From NCBI GenBank assembly GCA_032207245.1, contig CM063507.1, forward strand, positions 87,937,109-88,001,108: DNA of 64,000 nucleotides, in the 5' to 3' direction. The notes under the pieces were generated by a model, which saw only the letters and a program-made list of their open reading frames with translations, was not told the DNA's origin and did not search any database. This DNA comes from Pardosa pseudoannulata (taxonomy: Eukaryota; Arthropoda; Arachnida; Araneae; Lycosidae). The position numbers were made by a program, and so were the translations under genes. Numbering within the stretch: the stretch's first letter is position 1; each line of letters begins with the position of its first letter. Shown here in pieces: positions 1 through 12,100 of this stretch.

Positions 1-190
1 TCGAATCCTAACAGACTTAGTCTATGTAACAATAAGTTACATTCAGTTCAAGTCCCAGTGTGTCTTCGAAGGTGACATGCCGGGGCAGGACCGGTTTGAA
101 TGCAGAGAGACTTCGGACTTCTCCCAGCCAATAGAAGTGTCCGTTCGTTTGGGGAATTTTGACCCTCTCCCCCCACCGTTCTGGAGTGGA

Positions 191-224
<34 letters not shown>

Positions 225-957
225 TCTCCGCGGTGAGTCGGAAATTTTTTTGGAGCGGACAAGGTTGTTACGCATAAGAATGAGAGGTGAAAGGCTGTCA
301 TCCCAGTTTTGGTGAAAGAACCCTTGGTGGAAGAAATTTTCGCCATTTTTCTTAGGATCGACGCCGACTCGAAAGCAGTCCTCGATCTACAAATGATATG
401 TTAATTCAACTATTTGTATTCCTTAGGCATTTATTTAATTGTATAAAATCATTTAATCAAGACCTATTTTTCATGTGTTTCTTAATGAGTTTTAATTTCT
501 TTCTCAAACACTAGGCCAACGTAACATTATTATTTTTACAGTCTGTTACACATATAGTTTGGTTTTTACCCCCTCGCTCCGTAGCGCCATCCAGCATTCG
601 GTGGCGAAGTTAATCTAACACACCCTACGAGAGGATTAGTTACCGTAATCGACAAAGGTACTTTTTCCCATTTCGGTATTCGTCTCCACTGATAGAAAAA
701 ACCTGATATCGGCACGACCCATACATGCAGGGGTTCGATTGGGGGATTTTGTCTCTACGAATTGCTCCAATAAGACCTAATCATTGGTCGATTTAGAGGA
801 TTGAAATATTTTTACTTTGCGACCAATGAAGATAAATTCAGCTTTTTTGACATCAAAGGTTGACACGGTCAGTTTGTGCACTCGTGTATCTTTTTTGCAA
901 GTCTTAAAAAATATTTTTTTTAGATCTAAGATATTTTTGGTCGCCATCTAACCGCAC
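1..957. other. No gene recognised; poly-T tract
   Basis: I see no supported gene here. A run of 30 T lies at 194-223, flanked by moderately GC-rich DNA at about 70-260. Overlapping frames on both strands run through this tract and read as poly-Phe or poly-Lys, so I regard them as artefacts. The rest is AT-rich without a repeat I can match elsewhere in the window. Confidence 0.5.
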
Positions 958-1010
958 TGACGATTGATGGGATGCTTGGAACAGATACGATATCTAAGCT
1001 CTTACGGCCA

Positions 1011-1101
1011 CCATGTTTTTTTCTTGGCGATCTTGACAAAAAAAAATCCTATTCTGCAGAAAATGGCGTATCCTGAAAGATTACCAAGAAAAAAAACATG
1101 G
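1011..1101. repeat. Foldback repeat, copy 1
   Basis: Two arms of about 26 bp form an imperfect inverted repeat. The left arm (1011-1036) reads ccatgtttttttcttggcg and continues into atcttgac; the right arm (1076-1101) is its near reverse complement, ending ccaagaaaaaaaacatgg. The same structure recurs at 2321-2432, and one arm recurs near 58217. This looks like a small foldback MITE; no transposase is present. Confidence 0.7.
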
Positions 1102-1119
1102 ATAAATAAACAAATTTAT

Positions 1120-1394
1120 TGCAGACTGTTGAGCACACGGAAAAACAAATTTAAAATTTGGGAGGGGGAACCCCCTTTAACCACCATATCTTTACAACTT
1201 ATTACAACAGCTATAAATACATAAAACATACACACATTTTAATAAACATTAAAATAAAAGGAATAAGGGAATAGAAATTTAAAAATTGTGAGGGAAAATT
1301 CTCCCTCTCAACCCTTCCATATTGTTACAACAACTATAAATATACACGCATTTTAACAAATATTAAAAAAAGAAAGTGTGCTCAACAGTCTGCA
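1120..1394. mobile_element. MITE with 19-bp perfect terminal inverted repeats
   Basis: The ends are exact inverted copies: TGCAGACTGTTGAGCACAC at 1120-1138 and its reverse complement at 1376-1394, giving a 275-bp element. Inside are two diverged copies of a roughly 100-bp unit, each with a G-run/C-run foldback followed by an ACA-rich stretch. No coding capacity and no clear target duplication, so the superfamily is not assigned. Confidence 0.75.
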
Positions 1395-1429
1395 TTAAAT
1401 TCATACTAGTACTAACAAAAATAATAAAA

Positions 1430-1700
1430 AAAAGGTACAACCTGATCAGCGAGCACGTCCGAACTACACAAATCCAGTATAATTAGAAAAATCCAGAGAA
1501 ATTATTCAAAAAGGCGCCGGGTGGTCACGTGCACCAATGGGGCTTAAAGAACGACCCAGGGTTGCCACCACAAAGCTCCAATGTAAGGGTAGTAAAAGAT
1601 AAACAGTCATCATCTGGCAAAACGCTCGAAAAAGCCGCCAAATTTGGTGACAAAAGCCGGAGCGTAAATATCGCATCTGTACCGGAAGCTTCTTTCGCAA
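1430..1700 (+). repeat. Interspersed repeat R1, copy 1
   Basis: Begins near ggtacaacctg and carries the blocks aggcgcc, gtgcaccaat, acaaagctccaatgt and gccaaatttgg. The same blocks occur in the same order at 4630-4905 (+) and, in part, at 9718-9872 (-). Frames read through it on both strands, but none is conserved between copies as protein. Probably a non-autonomous transposon; ends not defined. Confidence 0.65.
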
Positions 1701-1708
1701 GCTGTTTT

Positions 1709-1829
1709 GTTCCTCCCAGGGCAAATTTTTTCTTGTGTACGCAGTTTTTCCTTCCCAGAGCAAAATTTTCTTCCTTACGTTGTTTTTTTCTTCCTGGAGC
1801 CCATTTTTCTTTTAGAAAACGTTTTTCAA
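1709..1829. repeat. Three-copy tandem repeat of about 39 bp
   Basis: Three consecutive diverged units, each starting like ttcctcccagggcaaa and ending in a T run, follow R1 copy 1 directly. In one + frame they translate to a 13-residue repeat of the type FFLPRAKFSS, but the frame is not otherwise gene-like. Confidence 0.6.
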
Positions 1830-2320
1830 ACTGTCTCGCGAATACCCTCTAAAAATTATGCTTCATAACTAGCTCTAAATATTTACTAAGAATATGGTTC
1901 AATATCACCTATAAATACTAAGAATTTGTACAAATTATGGTATATTACTATGCGTTAATTAATGGTACATCTCTACGAGACTGACGAGCTGCCTACTGCG
2001 CTACCGAGACTTCGCTACATCTCATGGGAAAAAATAGAGTACGACTCGACAGTGTTATGGACGAATTATGGCTCGCCGCCTTTATGATCAAAACAATCTT
2101 GGAGGACCGGACTTTCCTTATTATTTAGATCTAATTTGTCACTCATAAAGTATTGAACGTATTAAGATTAAGGGTTTTATTTTTTATCTTTCCAAAATAA
2201 TGTCCCAATCTTAGGTTCTCAGGATTTTTCCCCAGAATTATTCATTATAAGACAATAATGTGTGTGAAAAAGTTCATACAATTTCCTGGAACTGATGTGA
2301 TATCTACACTCTTCCTGCCA

Positions 2321-2432
2321 CAATGTTTTTTTCTTGGCGATCTTGGCAAAAAAAAACCATTTTTGAAAGTCGCCAAACAAAAATGGAAGCAGAATATGGC
2401 GCTTTCTGAAAGATCACCAAGAAAAAACATGG
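2321..2432. repeat. Foldback repeat, copy 2
   Basis: Second copy of the foldback at 1011-1101. The left arm at 2321-2346 contains tttttttcttggcgatcttg and the right arm at 2408-2432 is its near complement. The loop is longer and differs in sequence. Both copies share upstream sequence (gatatct...ctctt), so the repeated unit extends beyond the hairpin on the left. Confidence 0.7.
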
Positions 2433-2521
2433 ACGCCACAACATAGCTTTTAAGAAACTATGTATTAAAATGGCGACAGAAATGGCATTTTCTGAAAGAT
2501 TAAAATAAAATTTTTTATTTT

Positions 2522-2770
2522 TGAAGGGGGAACCCCCCCAACACTCTCATATTGTTTCAACAAATATATAAAAAAACATACACACATTTTGAGAAACATT
2601 AAAAAAGAAATTATGAAACATTGAAAAATTATTTAAAATACATAATTTTTTTTAATTTTGAGGGGGGAAACCCCCCTCACCCCCCATATTGTTACAACAA
2701 ATATTAAAAAAAAACACACATTTTAAAACACACAAGAAATTATGAAACATTGAAAAATTATGAAACAATT
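2522..2770. repeat. Two diverged copies of the G-run/C-run unit
   Basis: Two head-to-tail copies (about 2522-2640 and 2655-2770) of the unit inside the MITE at 1120-1394. Each has a ggggg...ccccc foldback, then catattgtt-caacaa, then an A-rich stretch with cacacatttt. The 19-bp MITE ends are absent, so this is either a truncated element or a local satellite. Confidence 0.6.
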
Positions 2771-2787
2771 CCCTCCTTTCTAACCCA

Positions 2788-3270
2788 TAATGAGGAATTT
2801 GCACATGTGGGGGATTCGAACAACTTAGTGTTTTTCTGGTAATTTCAGACTCGTAGATTCCAAAAATGTTCTCAAAAATGTAAAAAACTGGGTCCATCAT
2901 TTAAAAAATTAATTTTAAAGTTAAGCTAAAATCACGTGACATCAAAAAGCTCCGTGATTGGTTGTGATGTCATCGTTCATGCAGACCAATATTTTTGTAT
3001 TGCTTTTAAGCGCGCACTATTTTCCGATTTTGTTTTTGCAAGTTCCTGAAATTTTCTAGCTATCAAAATTTATTTTTATTTAAACCTGAAGGTTTATTTT
3101 ATCGATCTAGATAGCTTAGTTATCTCAATTTGTCATAAATGTCTCTTCTACCTGGATTTACCAATCAGACAACCTCCCGAAAATTGACAGCATGTCAATG
3201 TTTTCTTTCTTGGCAAAAAAACCCGGATTTTATGGGAGCAGAAATACGAGGAATTAAAACCCAAAGGTGT
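2788..3270 (+). repeat. Repeat R2 with a short coding start, copy 1
   Basis: About 480 bp, closely matched in reverse orientation at 30735-31205. Both copies contain a start codon (3139 here) opening a frame that begins MSLLPGFT and reads on to a QNPDF/KNPDF-like segment, ending at different places in the two copies. A CRE-like gatgtcatcgttcatg lies about 170 bp before the start codon in both. I take it as the 5' end of a transposon-borne or retained gene fragment. Similarity of the peptide to SWIM/YqaJ-type transposon proteins is from memory and unsure. Confidence 0.6.
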
Positions 3271-3473
3271 GTAAAATCATTTATATATTTTTTCCAATTT
3301 TACTTAACATGTATTAATACTTTATTCATGCTAAACACAGCTCTTTTATTTGTAAACACAAACAAGTCAAATAAATATACATATATCATATACATACACA
3401 TTTGTAGTTGCATCGTTTTTTATAAATAGAGACGGATGTAATATTAAAATAAAAATTAGAGGAGGTATTTTTT

Positions 3474-3545
3474 GTGAGACCGGTCTCATTAGCCTTCGTG
3501 TTGCAAAAAGTAGACCGTAGCATTCCAAAACCAAACCAAAACAAA
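3474..3545 (+). mobile_element. tRNA-derived SINE (family A), 3' fragment
   Basis: Matches the 3' part of the SINE at 46075-46236: ggtctcattagcc, gttgcaaaaagtagaccgtagc, ccaaaaccaaacc. The tRNA-like head is missing. The break point is a palindrome, tgagaccggtctca. Confidence 0.75.
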
Positions 3546-4107
3546 ATCAATTCTTAGATATTTTAAATATGATGAAAAGAAATTTAAAATCTTTAAATGG
3601 CTTTACTTAATTATTTATGCATTTTTAAATAGCAATACAATTTTATTGCCTTTAATATTAATGTCAAATTAAAAAATGTATAAAATTTCTCAAATTAAAT
3701 TTAATTTTTAAAGTAATATAATTATTAAGTATTTTAAAAATATTATACTTTTTTTTTCAAATTAGTCACCAATTTAATCGAAAAATATCACTGTTACATT
3801 TGATACATAAGAAAGTATGCATCTCTGAAGAAAATATTTATAATACCTTGAAAATACATAACTTTCCCCTCCCCCGAGTTATTTATTAGATAATTATATG
3901 CTTTAGATATTTATATGTTTTTCGATATTTATATGCGTTATAAAATATTTATTGTACTTGAACTCTGTGATAATACTCGAAAATTAGCAGTTTTAAAAGT
4001 TAAATAGCAGTGGTTAATCAACAATCCTTTTAAAGGTATAGATGTATTTTATATACTTTAATTGTTCTAAAATAGTAATATTTAAACAAATGCAAGCATT
4101 TAATTAC
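3546..4107. other. AT-rich, nothing recognised
   Basis: Low-complexity AT-rich DNA between the SINE fragment and the THAP exon. If the THAP exon has further exons they should lie here or to the left on the minus strand; I could not identify any. Confidence 0.5.
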
Positions 4108-4317
4108 CGAAAAATGGTCTTCACAAACCCATAGAGATGATTTATATGATAATTTGAGGTTTAATTTCTCATCCCTTTTCATCTCAGTTGTCCAGATTTT
4201 ACGTGTATGTGGGTCTTTTGGGACGCTGAAAAATATCTTCTCATTGCAATTAGTTGTTGTATTTTTACAGAGTGGCACAATACAATATTTAGAGTATGAT
4301 TTTTTAATGCCAGACAT
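4108..4317 (-). CDS. THAP-domain protein, first coding exon
   Basis: Starts at an ATG and is open for exactly 70 codons before a consensus-like donor (TCG|GTAATT). The peptide shows a C2CH THAP zinc-binding module: C12-x4-C17 (in CIVPLC), P33, W42, then C65-x2-H68 followed by F69, with 47 residues between the second Cys and third Cys, within family range. THAP modules bind DNA and occur in host regulators and in P-element/Kolobok-type transposases. The cut immediately after the C-x2-H-F motif is typical of a THAP first exon. Upstream of the ATG (4408-4426) is catgaacgatgacgtcac, shared in part with repeat R2. Later exons were not found, so host gene versus transposon is open. Confidence 0.7.
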
Positions 4318-4629
4318 AACAAAAAAATGCTATTATATGCGATACTTTACACAAAAAACAAATTTAAAAGTCGCCTTTTAACATGTAAACAGCGTAGGAG
4401 CTCGGTGTTTACATGAACGATGACGTCACAAACACGGCGGAGATAAAGTAGCGTTTTTGAGAGACGTTAAAGAGTCCGCTATAAAACCCATTAGAAATCA
4501 CTCATTAGGCCCCCAAATGAAAGAAAAATAGCTACTGTCCTGCTTACTTTTTTGTCTTCTATCGTTTAAAATCAAAATTAGAAAACGTGAAAATTCCTCA
4601 TTCCCAAAATACCTAAAAAGATTTTAAAA

Positions 4630-4905
4630 AAAAATGGTACAACCTGTCCACGCATGTACTCCAACCAGACCAGCACGTACAGTAACGCAAAAAAAACTCT
4701 CTAGACGAGAAATAATTCCAAAAAGGCGCCAGTTTGTTACGTGCACCAATAGGGATTACAGAACGAACCAGGTTGCCACTACAAAGCTCCAATGTCAGGG
4801 AAGTAAAAGATAAACAATCATTGCCCGGCAAAACGCCCGAAAAAGTTGCCAAATTTGGCGACAAAAGCTGGAACTTAGATATCGAATCTCTACCAATTTC
4901 CTCTG
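4630..4905 (+). repeat. Interspersed repeat R1, copy 2
   Basis: Homologous to 1430-1700: ggtacaacctg, aaaaaggcgcc, gtgcaccaat, ctacaaagctccaatgt, gttgccaaatttggcgac occur in the same order. The tandem 39-mers that follow copy 1 are absent here. Confidence 0.65.
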
Positions 4906-5219
4906 TTGGTTTCAATCTTTCAACCCTTTTTTTCCTCGCCAAGAAAGTTTACTTAGAGTTAAACGTTTTCAAAAATTTTCAAAGCACGTCTGCAAAATTC
5001 TATAAATTTATAAAACTTTTTGATTATTGGATCTCGGAAACAAAAAAAAATCATTTTCGTGCCTAATGATAAACAATAAATATGTCGATTTTTATTTAAA
5101 TAGCTCAGAAAAAGTACATATTGGCAGAATAAGTAACATTCCTGATTGTATTTCCAAATCAAAGCCTGGGCACGGAGTAGCTACCTCTGAAATAAAACCA
5201 TATTTAGTCCAGATCTGAT

Positions 5220-7160
5220 TATCATTCAATTTAGGGTAAATAATAGTTGGTTATTTCTTAAGGCTATAACCCCAAATCTAAAATCAGAACGTAGACTTTT
5301 TTTTTAAATGCCTCGTGAATTTTTGAAACAACTTTTCTGAATGATTCATTAAAGTATTCGTTCCGGATGGTCAATTTCAAAACTTTCTTTTTTTCCTGAG
5401 CACCGTCAATATGGTGTGACAACTCATCACATAATGTTTTGTAATTGCTGTAATCTAAAGTTTTAAGGAAATTTTTGTAAGGAAAATTAAAAGGTTAACT
5501 TTCTTTGCACAAGTAAGAATAATACAGTTCTCATAAAAATGTACCAGTTTTGTTTGTGATTGTAGACCTGATTTCTGTTGCTCTTCGCAACAGGTGATAA
5601 CATATTTTTATTATGTTTCTTGTATTTACTATTATGAAATGTTTGTAAATTCTTCTAAACAATAAGGAATTTTGGGGGAATTTAATTATATCCGAACTTC
5701 AGAGCTTTTCAAGGTATTTCCTGTAAAATACATGATAAACTTATCGGACCTATTGAAATGAATATTTATTTCTTTGATATTTATTGTGATTTTAACTACA
5801 GGCATTTAAGTCGATATCGTGGAGTTTTATATTACTATATATTTCAACTCTAATTAGAATACAAAGTACTATGAAAGTTTTATAGGTTGAACTAAAACTT
5901 AAGTAACATAACGGAGTTGTATAAAATATTTTCAATTTCTGCATATCATATATGTAGGTTGAAAGAAAAATATCATAGTCTTGGTAGTTTACTATTTTCC
6001 AACACAGCTCTTAGTATTCAAATCTAATAATGACAATGTTTACATTTAAAATAATCAAATGACAGCTTTCATATACGGCAGATGTTTTACATTATTTGTT
6101 TGCAGTAAACTAATTCCGATATGATGATTCGTAAGAAATACTTTTATGTATTGTAATTTTTTAAAAAATTTCTATTGTAATAAAATTGTTTAGCCTAAAA
6201 TTCTTTAATATTCTTTGAAAATCAACTGCCATTTAATATTATGAAAAATTTACTGCTAAATTTAAGGATCTTTAAAGATCCAAACATTAACGATTCAATT
6301 CTTTGAAAAAAAGGGGGGTGCGTTTAAATCATAAACAGTTGTATATATTTATATTTATTTATAAGAACTCTAAGCTCTTAACAGCACACTGCAAAGGTTC
6401 TTGTGTATTCATAAATACTTTGAAGTTTAACCTATTTTTAATAAAGCAATGCAATATAAGTCAAAATTATTTAAATATATAAATTCTCAACGTTTTCTTA
6501 TAGGTCTGTACTAAATATTGTATTATATACAAAATCAATGTTTATTTTAAATTTAATGAAGTTGGGTATAATATGAGTAAATAGATTTTTTTAAATAACT
6601 TTGTAATTTAAAAATATTTGTTCATAATTTTTTATACTTTATTGTAAAACATCATTATGTCTATCAATATTTTAACTTATAGATATTCATTATAAATTTT
6701 GTTTTTAAGTACAACAGTTTAAGGTATTTTCATTATAGAATACAGCATTTATTTCATACAAATGGTACAGTTTAGGTACAGTTTTAAAATTTTCTGAGGT
6801 ATTAAAAAGTTTTTTTTTTTCATTTAAAAATTAGAAAAACTGTAACTTAAATTTAAAAAATTTTCAATATAAGCATTCAAAGATTATATTAAAAAATTAG
6901 TTTATTATTACAATGTCCTTTTAAAACTAAATGGTTAATATAACATTCTTTTAAGATAAAGTATGTCATATCTTTAAAAAATTGACATAGACATTAAATT
7001 CATAAAACTGTAATAATATAGTAACATCTTTACATTTATTGTTTTTGACTGGGCAGTTAAACTAAAGCTTGGATATTATTAAACTCAAAGTACTTAAAAA
7101 TAATAAATGTTGATGTATCTACAAAAACTATCATTTGCAATGTCTAACTATATTTTGCTG
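5220..7160. other. AT-rich, nothing recognised
   Basis: Long AT-rich stretch with no splice-supported open frame. I looked here for the missing first coding exon of ARFGAP1 and did not find one. Confidence 0.5.
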
Positions 7161-7164
7161 ATTT

Positions 7165-7346
7165 AATTTTGTCAAAGATCCTTAAAAACTCCTTAATTTT
7201 TAAATTGGAACGTGATCAATTTCTCCATCGATGAGATTTACAGCCTCATGTGATTTCCTATCAGTTTTCTTATGACAAATATATAATCTTTCTCATACTG
7301 AAAAGGTTTAAAGTATAAAGTCACATGAGCTATTCAATAGTATATA

Positions 7347-7399
<53 letters not shown>

Positions 7400-7443
7400 C
7401 AAAACACACATAATATAAATATTTAATATATATATATTATTTT

Positions 7444-7507
<64 letters not shown>

Positions 7508-7770
7508 ATAAGCCTCAGAAAATACTATATATAACATTTATTTTTAGTTCGATCATTAAAAAATTTAGATGTACATTTTTAAAATTTATTTTTTTAAATA
7601 AATTTTATTTAATTTTTTGGCATTTTAAAAACTTAATTCTGAAATATATATTTATTGAATCATTTATATAATCATTAAAATTTTCCTCATAAGATAATTT
7701 ATGTTGTATTTCAAGTAGATTCTTAGAAAGTATTTAAAAATTTAATTTTTGTTCGAAAAATAAAAATATA
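7165..7770 (+). mobile_element. Decayed 7-bp-TSD element (tccttaa family)
   Basis: Matches the elements at 17070-18153 and 35811-36834: gatccttaaaaactccttaatttttaaattgg at the left, catactgaaaaggtttaaag in the middle, and a diverged copy of the right part. Both termini are lost, and two long (TA)n arrays have expanded inside it. Confidence 0.6.
7340..7503. repeat. Two (TA)n microsatellites
   Basis: Nearly pure TA at about 7340-7393 and 7446-7503, separated by a short AT-rich spacer containing a cacatac segment. Confidence 0.9.
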
Positions 7771-9000
7771 GATTTTCATTTCATTAAAACAAAATCTAAC
7801 ATGTTAAATTTTTCTTTATCAAAATTTTTATATTCTTTTTTTTTATTTGCTGATAGTATTATTTATAAATGATAATTATTATATCATATATTAAATTTAG
7901 CATTATTATGTAAACCTCATGGAAATATTTTAATCTTCATTAAAAGTAAATTAAAAATAAAGTTTTTATTTCAAAATTGTTTTAAATTTAAAATTATTAA
8001 ATTAAAAAAAAATTTTAATATGTAGTGTTTATTTTTTTGTCATGTTAAGCATAATTAATTGAAAATAATTTAATATTTCTTTTGTTTATGACAGAAAGTC
8101 CCTCCAAAAGATTTTTTAATTTAAAAAAGATGAAAATAATGTATGATAATTATTTATAATTCTTAAAGTATTAATTTTTATTATTTCATTTTTAAATTAT
8201 AAGTTTTTAATTTAATATTTTATTTAAAATTAAAATATTGATTTTTCAATGTGTTGTAATATAGTTTACTGTTTTAATAGATAAAATTAAAATAAAATTT
8301 AATATGTATTTTAATGTTTTTTATATGTTATTTAATGGATAAAAAAATATTATATTTCTTTAAATTTTGATTAAATTCAGTTTTTGATTTTGATTTAAGA
8401 TAACAAACCAGATAAAAAATTATGTACATAAAAATTGCATTTTAAATATTAAGTCATTTTTTTTTTTTTATATATTTATGAAAATTGATTTTTAAATTTT
8501 GTTTAAAATTTGGTATTAAAATATATATTTTGTAATTTTTTTTTTTGTTAAAATATATTTAAAATTTTAAAAAAATATTTTACTTTTGAAATATTTTATT
8601 TTTATTTTTATGGTTATCAAAGATACAGTATGTAAAAGTTAGGTAGAAAAGGGAAAAAAAAAAAAAATTAGTGAAAAAAAAATCATAGATGAAAGGTGAT
8701 ATTAGAAAAGAATGAAATTTGTGTATTTATGCATGGTATGTTATAAGAGTGAGAGGGACTGCAATTTAGAAATTTTAAAAATCAAAAATGGCATTAAATT
8801 GAAAAAAAATAGTAAAAATAGAAACAGAAAAGAAAAAAGAGTGGTTAAAAATTTTAATCCTAACTTGTACAGATATTCTGTAAGATGTATCTGTACGTTT
8901 TAACTTTTCTCTCTTCTTTTTTAAAAGAATGCTTGAAAATTATTCTGGCTTGTGTTTGTCTCAGAAACAAAAAGATTTGAATTGGAATTTTTATTAATTC
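7771..9000. other. Extremely AT-rich intronic or intergenic DNA
   Basis: A/T homopolymer-rich DNA without recognisable genes, ending in the polypyrimidine tract before the first visible ARFGAP1 exon. The small + frame at 8712-8903 is Lys/Asn-rich and looks like chance. Confidence 0.5.
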
Positions 9001-9008
9001 CTTTTTAG

Positions 9009-9118
9009 AATTGTTTTGAATGTGGTTCTCATAATCCCCAATGGGTTAGTGTCACTTATGGAATATGGATCTGTTTAGAATGTTCTGGCAAACATCGAGG
9101 TTTAGGAGTTCACCTCAG
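9009..9118 (+). CDS. ARFGAP1: ARFGAP1 exon encoding the zinc finger and arginine finger
   Basis: Follows tttttag and ends cacctcag|gtaaga. Encodes [18 protein letters not shown] onward through C22-x2-C25 and HRGLGVHL. Ends with two bases of a Ser codon completed by the next exon. Confidence 0.95.
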
Positions 9119-12100
9119 GTAAGATATATAAAATATCTAAATGGTTCTAATTTTTTTTTCCAACACTTCTACTATCAGCATTGAAAAATGTTTGTTTTAT
9201 TTGTTCTCACTCGCACCTTACAAGAAAATTATTTTATCTGAAAATTCACAGATCACTATTTTGTTTCTTTAAAGTTCTTTGTGATTATATTACATGTTTA
9301 TGTATTGTAAGGAATTAGATTTTAATTCAATATACAAGCATATAATTTGGTTTTAAATGAAGTCAAAATTATCGTTAAGAAGGTCAACCATTTGTGTACC
9401 CAAAAGTCTGTTGTGGATCTAACGATTAAAGTCTGTTACATTAATGTGTTATAACAAGTGTTCTTCATTCTTTTATCTTGCCTATTTTACTCTAGCATTA
9501 TTCTTTTTTAAATTCAATGTTATTTATAACTTTCTATTTAGACTTTTATGAAAATATCAATTTATGTTAATATGTGAAGTGCAGATGTTTAACTGGAGAT
9601 CATGATTAGTATTGATTTTAAAATATTGGTTATTTTTATTGATACTTCTATATTTTCTGTGTTAGATACGTATGTTTTATTCTCAGTCTTTGTAAGGGTT
9701 TCATACAGTATAGGAAGAGGGGTACAGGTACAGATGCATTATAGACGTGTTTTTTTTTTTTTCCGCCAAATTTGGCAATTTTATAGAGTGATGAGTGGGA
9801 TGGTGTGTTTGCTCTGACTTTGGTGGTGGGGTACGGCAGCTCTAATGTGTTCTTGCACTCCATTGGTGCTTGTGATTTCTGACATCAGTACCAAGCACTA
9901 TTAGAGAAATTTGCATCTTAGCTTCTCTTTTGGTTTACAGTCACCTAGATCAGGATTTTAATCATTTTCTGGGATTTAATAATTTAGTTATGGTGGGTGT
10001 AGCTATTTTGGTTCTTACTATTTTTTAAATTGTTAAAAAGTATCAGGGATATTCTAAATCATACAAGATGCTTTAGTTTGGAACTTTTTTTTTTCCCTTT
10101 TTGTGTTTTTTCTGGGATTTAGTAATTTAGTTATGGTGGGTGTAGTTAGTTCGGTTTTTACTACTTTTTGATATTGATAAAAAATATCAGGATATTCTTA
10201 GGTGTAAGGTGGGTTTTGCATTTCATTCTGAATTCCAAATGTGTGGTAATAACAGTATTCCAAATCAGTTTTTTTTTGTATTAAAGAATTATTTTTGGAA
10301 TTATTTCAAAGTTTTTTAAGGGAGTTAGGAGTGTTGAAGAATGTTTGTGGCTCTACCCTTTCCAATTTTCAACTGTTATTAAATTTATTTTGCCTTTCTT
10401 TTATAACAAGGGGGGTGAAGGGGGATGCCCCCTCACACGTTAGATTTTTTAGTGCTTATTAAAATGCTATATTTTGTGTTTATTCTGTTTGTATGTATCA
10501 TAAATATTACTAATCTGTCTTTATTTTTTAAATAACGTAAAAAATGATTTGACCGATCGATGGATAAATGGGTAGGACGCTGCTCTTCAGCACAGAAGTT
10601 CGTGGGTTTGAAACCCACTGCTGGCATGGATGTTCACAGCCGTTTGAAAATTGATACTTTGGAGGAAAAGAGGATATCTTTACTGTAAAGAGTTACTAGG
10701 AGTTTCAGTAAATAAGAGAAATTTTTATTTTGAGGCATTAAATTTTGAGATTTATATAGAAATGTGAATAATTATTATTGATTGTGAGGCACTAAATATT
10801 TTGGCAAAATCATTGCATTGAAATATTTAATTCTATTTTTACTTGTCATTTGGCTGAAGTTACTGAGTTTGGTACTTATGCATTATTCCATTGACCATAT
10901 TGCCAAGTAAAAAACTTGTTCGCCAAGGAAACTCAAAACAAGCAAGCTTAATAGATGAGAAAATGTATATTCTGGTTTTTTCTTAAATTATAGATTAATT
11001 TTTTATTAATAATAATTTTTATTATTAATAATTATTAAGATTTTTGTACAAAATATAAGCTTATCTTTAGGACTATTATATATAGACATTATAGGGTTAT
11101 CGTGTTTGGCTATTATTCATGGTCACCTCGATAATACATAACTACCCTAAATTTAAAATTGGAAATTTTTTGATTGCATTCAGAAAATTGCTATATGATT
11201 AAACTTAGGTATGTAGATACAATTTATATATATATATATATATATATGAGTTTATAAACATTTATAAAGTATTTTTTATCATAAATTCTTGTAATTTCTC
11301 TAAAAACATACATTTGTATGCACACCAGAATTTTTATACATATATACTTTAACAAAATATTTTTAAAGTCATGGAAAATGATATGCTAAAATCAGGGAAA
11401 GTCATGGATTTGAAAAATTTTATTTTGGCGGATACCCTGTATGGTATAGACTTCTCGCTATTCAATCAACAAACTTATGAAATATTGAAACTTTCATGAA
11501 TTTTTTTTTCTATTCATATGATTCTAAAAGAAAATTTTTTCCAGTTTTGTAAGATCTGTATCGATGGACAAATGGAAAGATGTGGAATTAGAAAAAATGA
11601 AAGTTGGAGGTAACCGAAAGGCCAAACAGTTTTTAGAGAGTCAACCAGATTATAACGCCAAGATGCCTCTGACTGACAAGTATAATACTCGAGCTGCAGC
11701 TTTATATCGTGATAAAGTAAGTGTTCAAGTCTATCTCGCATTTTTTACTATTACACAAGGTTCATTTTATATATATATATATACACCGTAATTTCGCACG
11801 TATAATCAGCAGACTGTATTTAAAAAGCTGCAGACTATCTGCCGGTTTTATATTGTTCAAATCATCAAAATTGGAAATGGGAGAAAAAGCATGTCTCACA
11901 AACAGCCTATGATCAAATATAAACAAAAGCAAGACTCACTAGACGTCATGAAAACATTACATGATATTGGTAATAAACCGTGAAAATAAATACAACCCAT
12001 AAAGCAGAACGATCAGTAGTGCAATCTTAAATTGTGTCCTGGAGTATGGGAAAATATCGATAGTCACTATTGACAGTTCTGATTTGGGGTAATATTGGTC

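Noticed and set aside
17..346. Frames on both strands around the first poly-T tract
   Set aside because: They read through homopolymer as poly-Lys or poly-Phe and have no domain or splice support.
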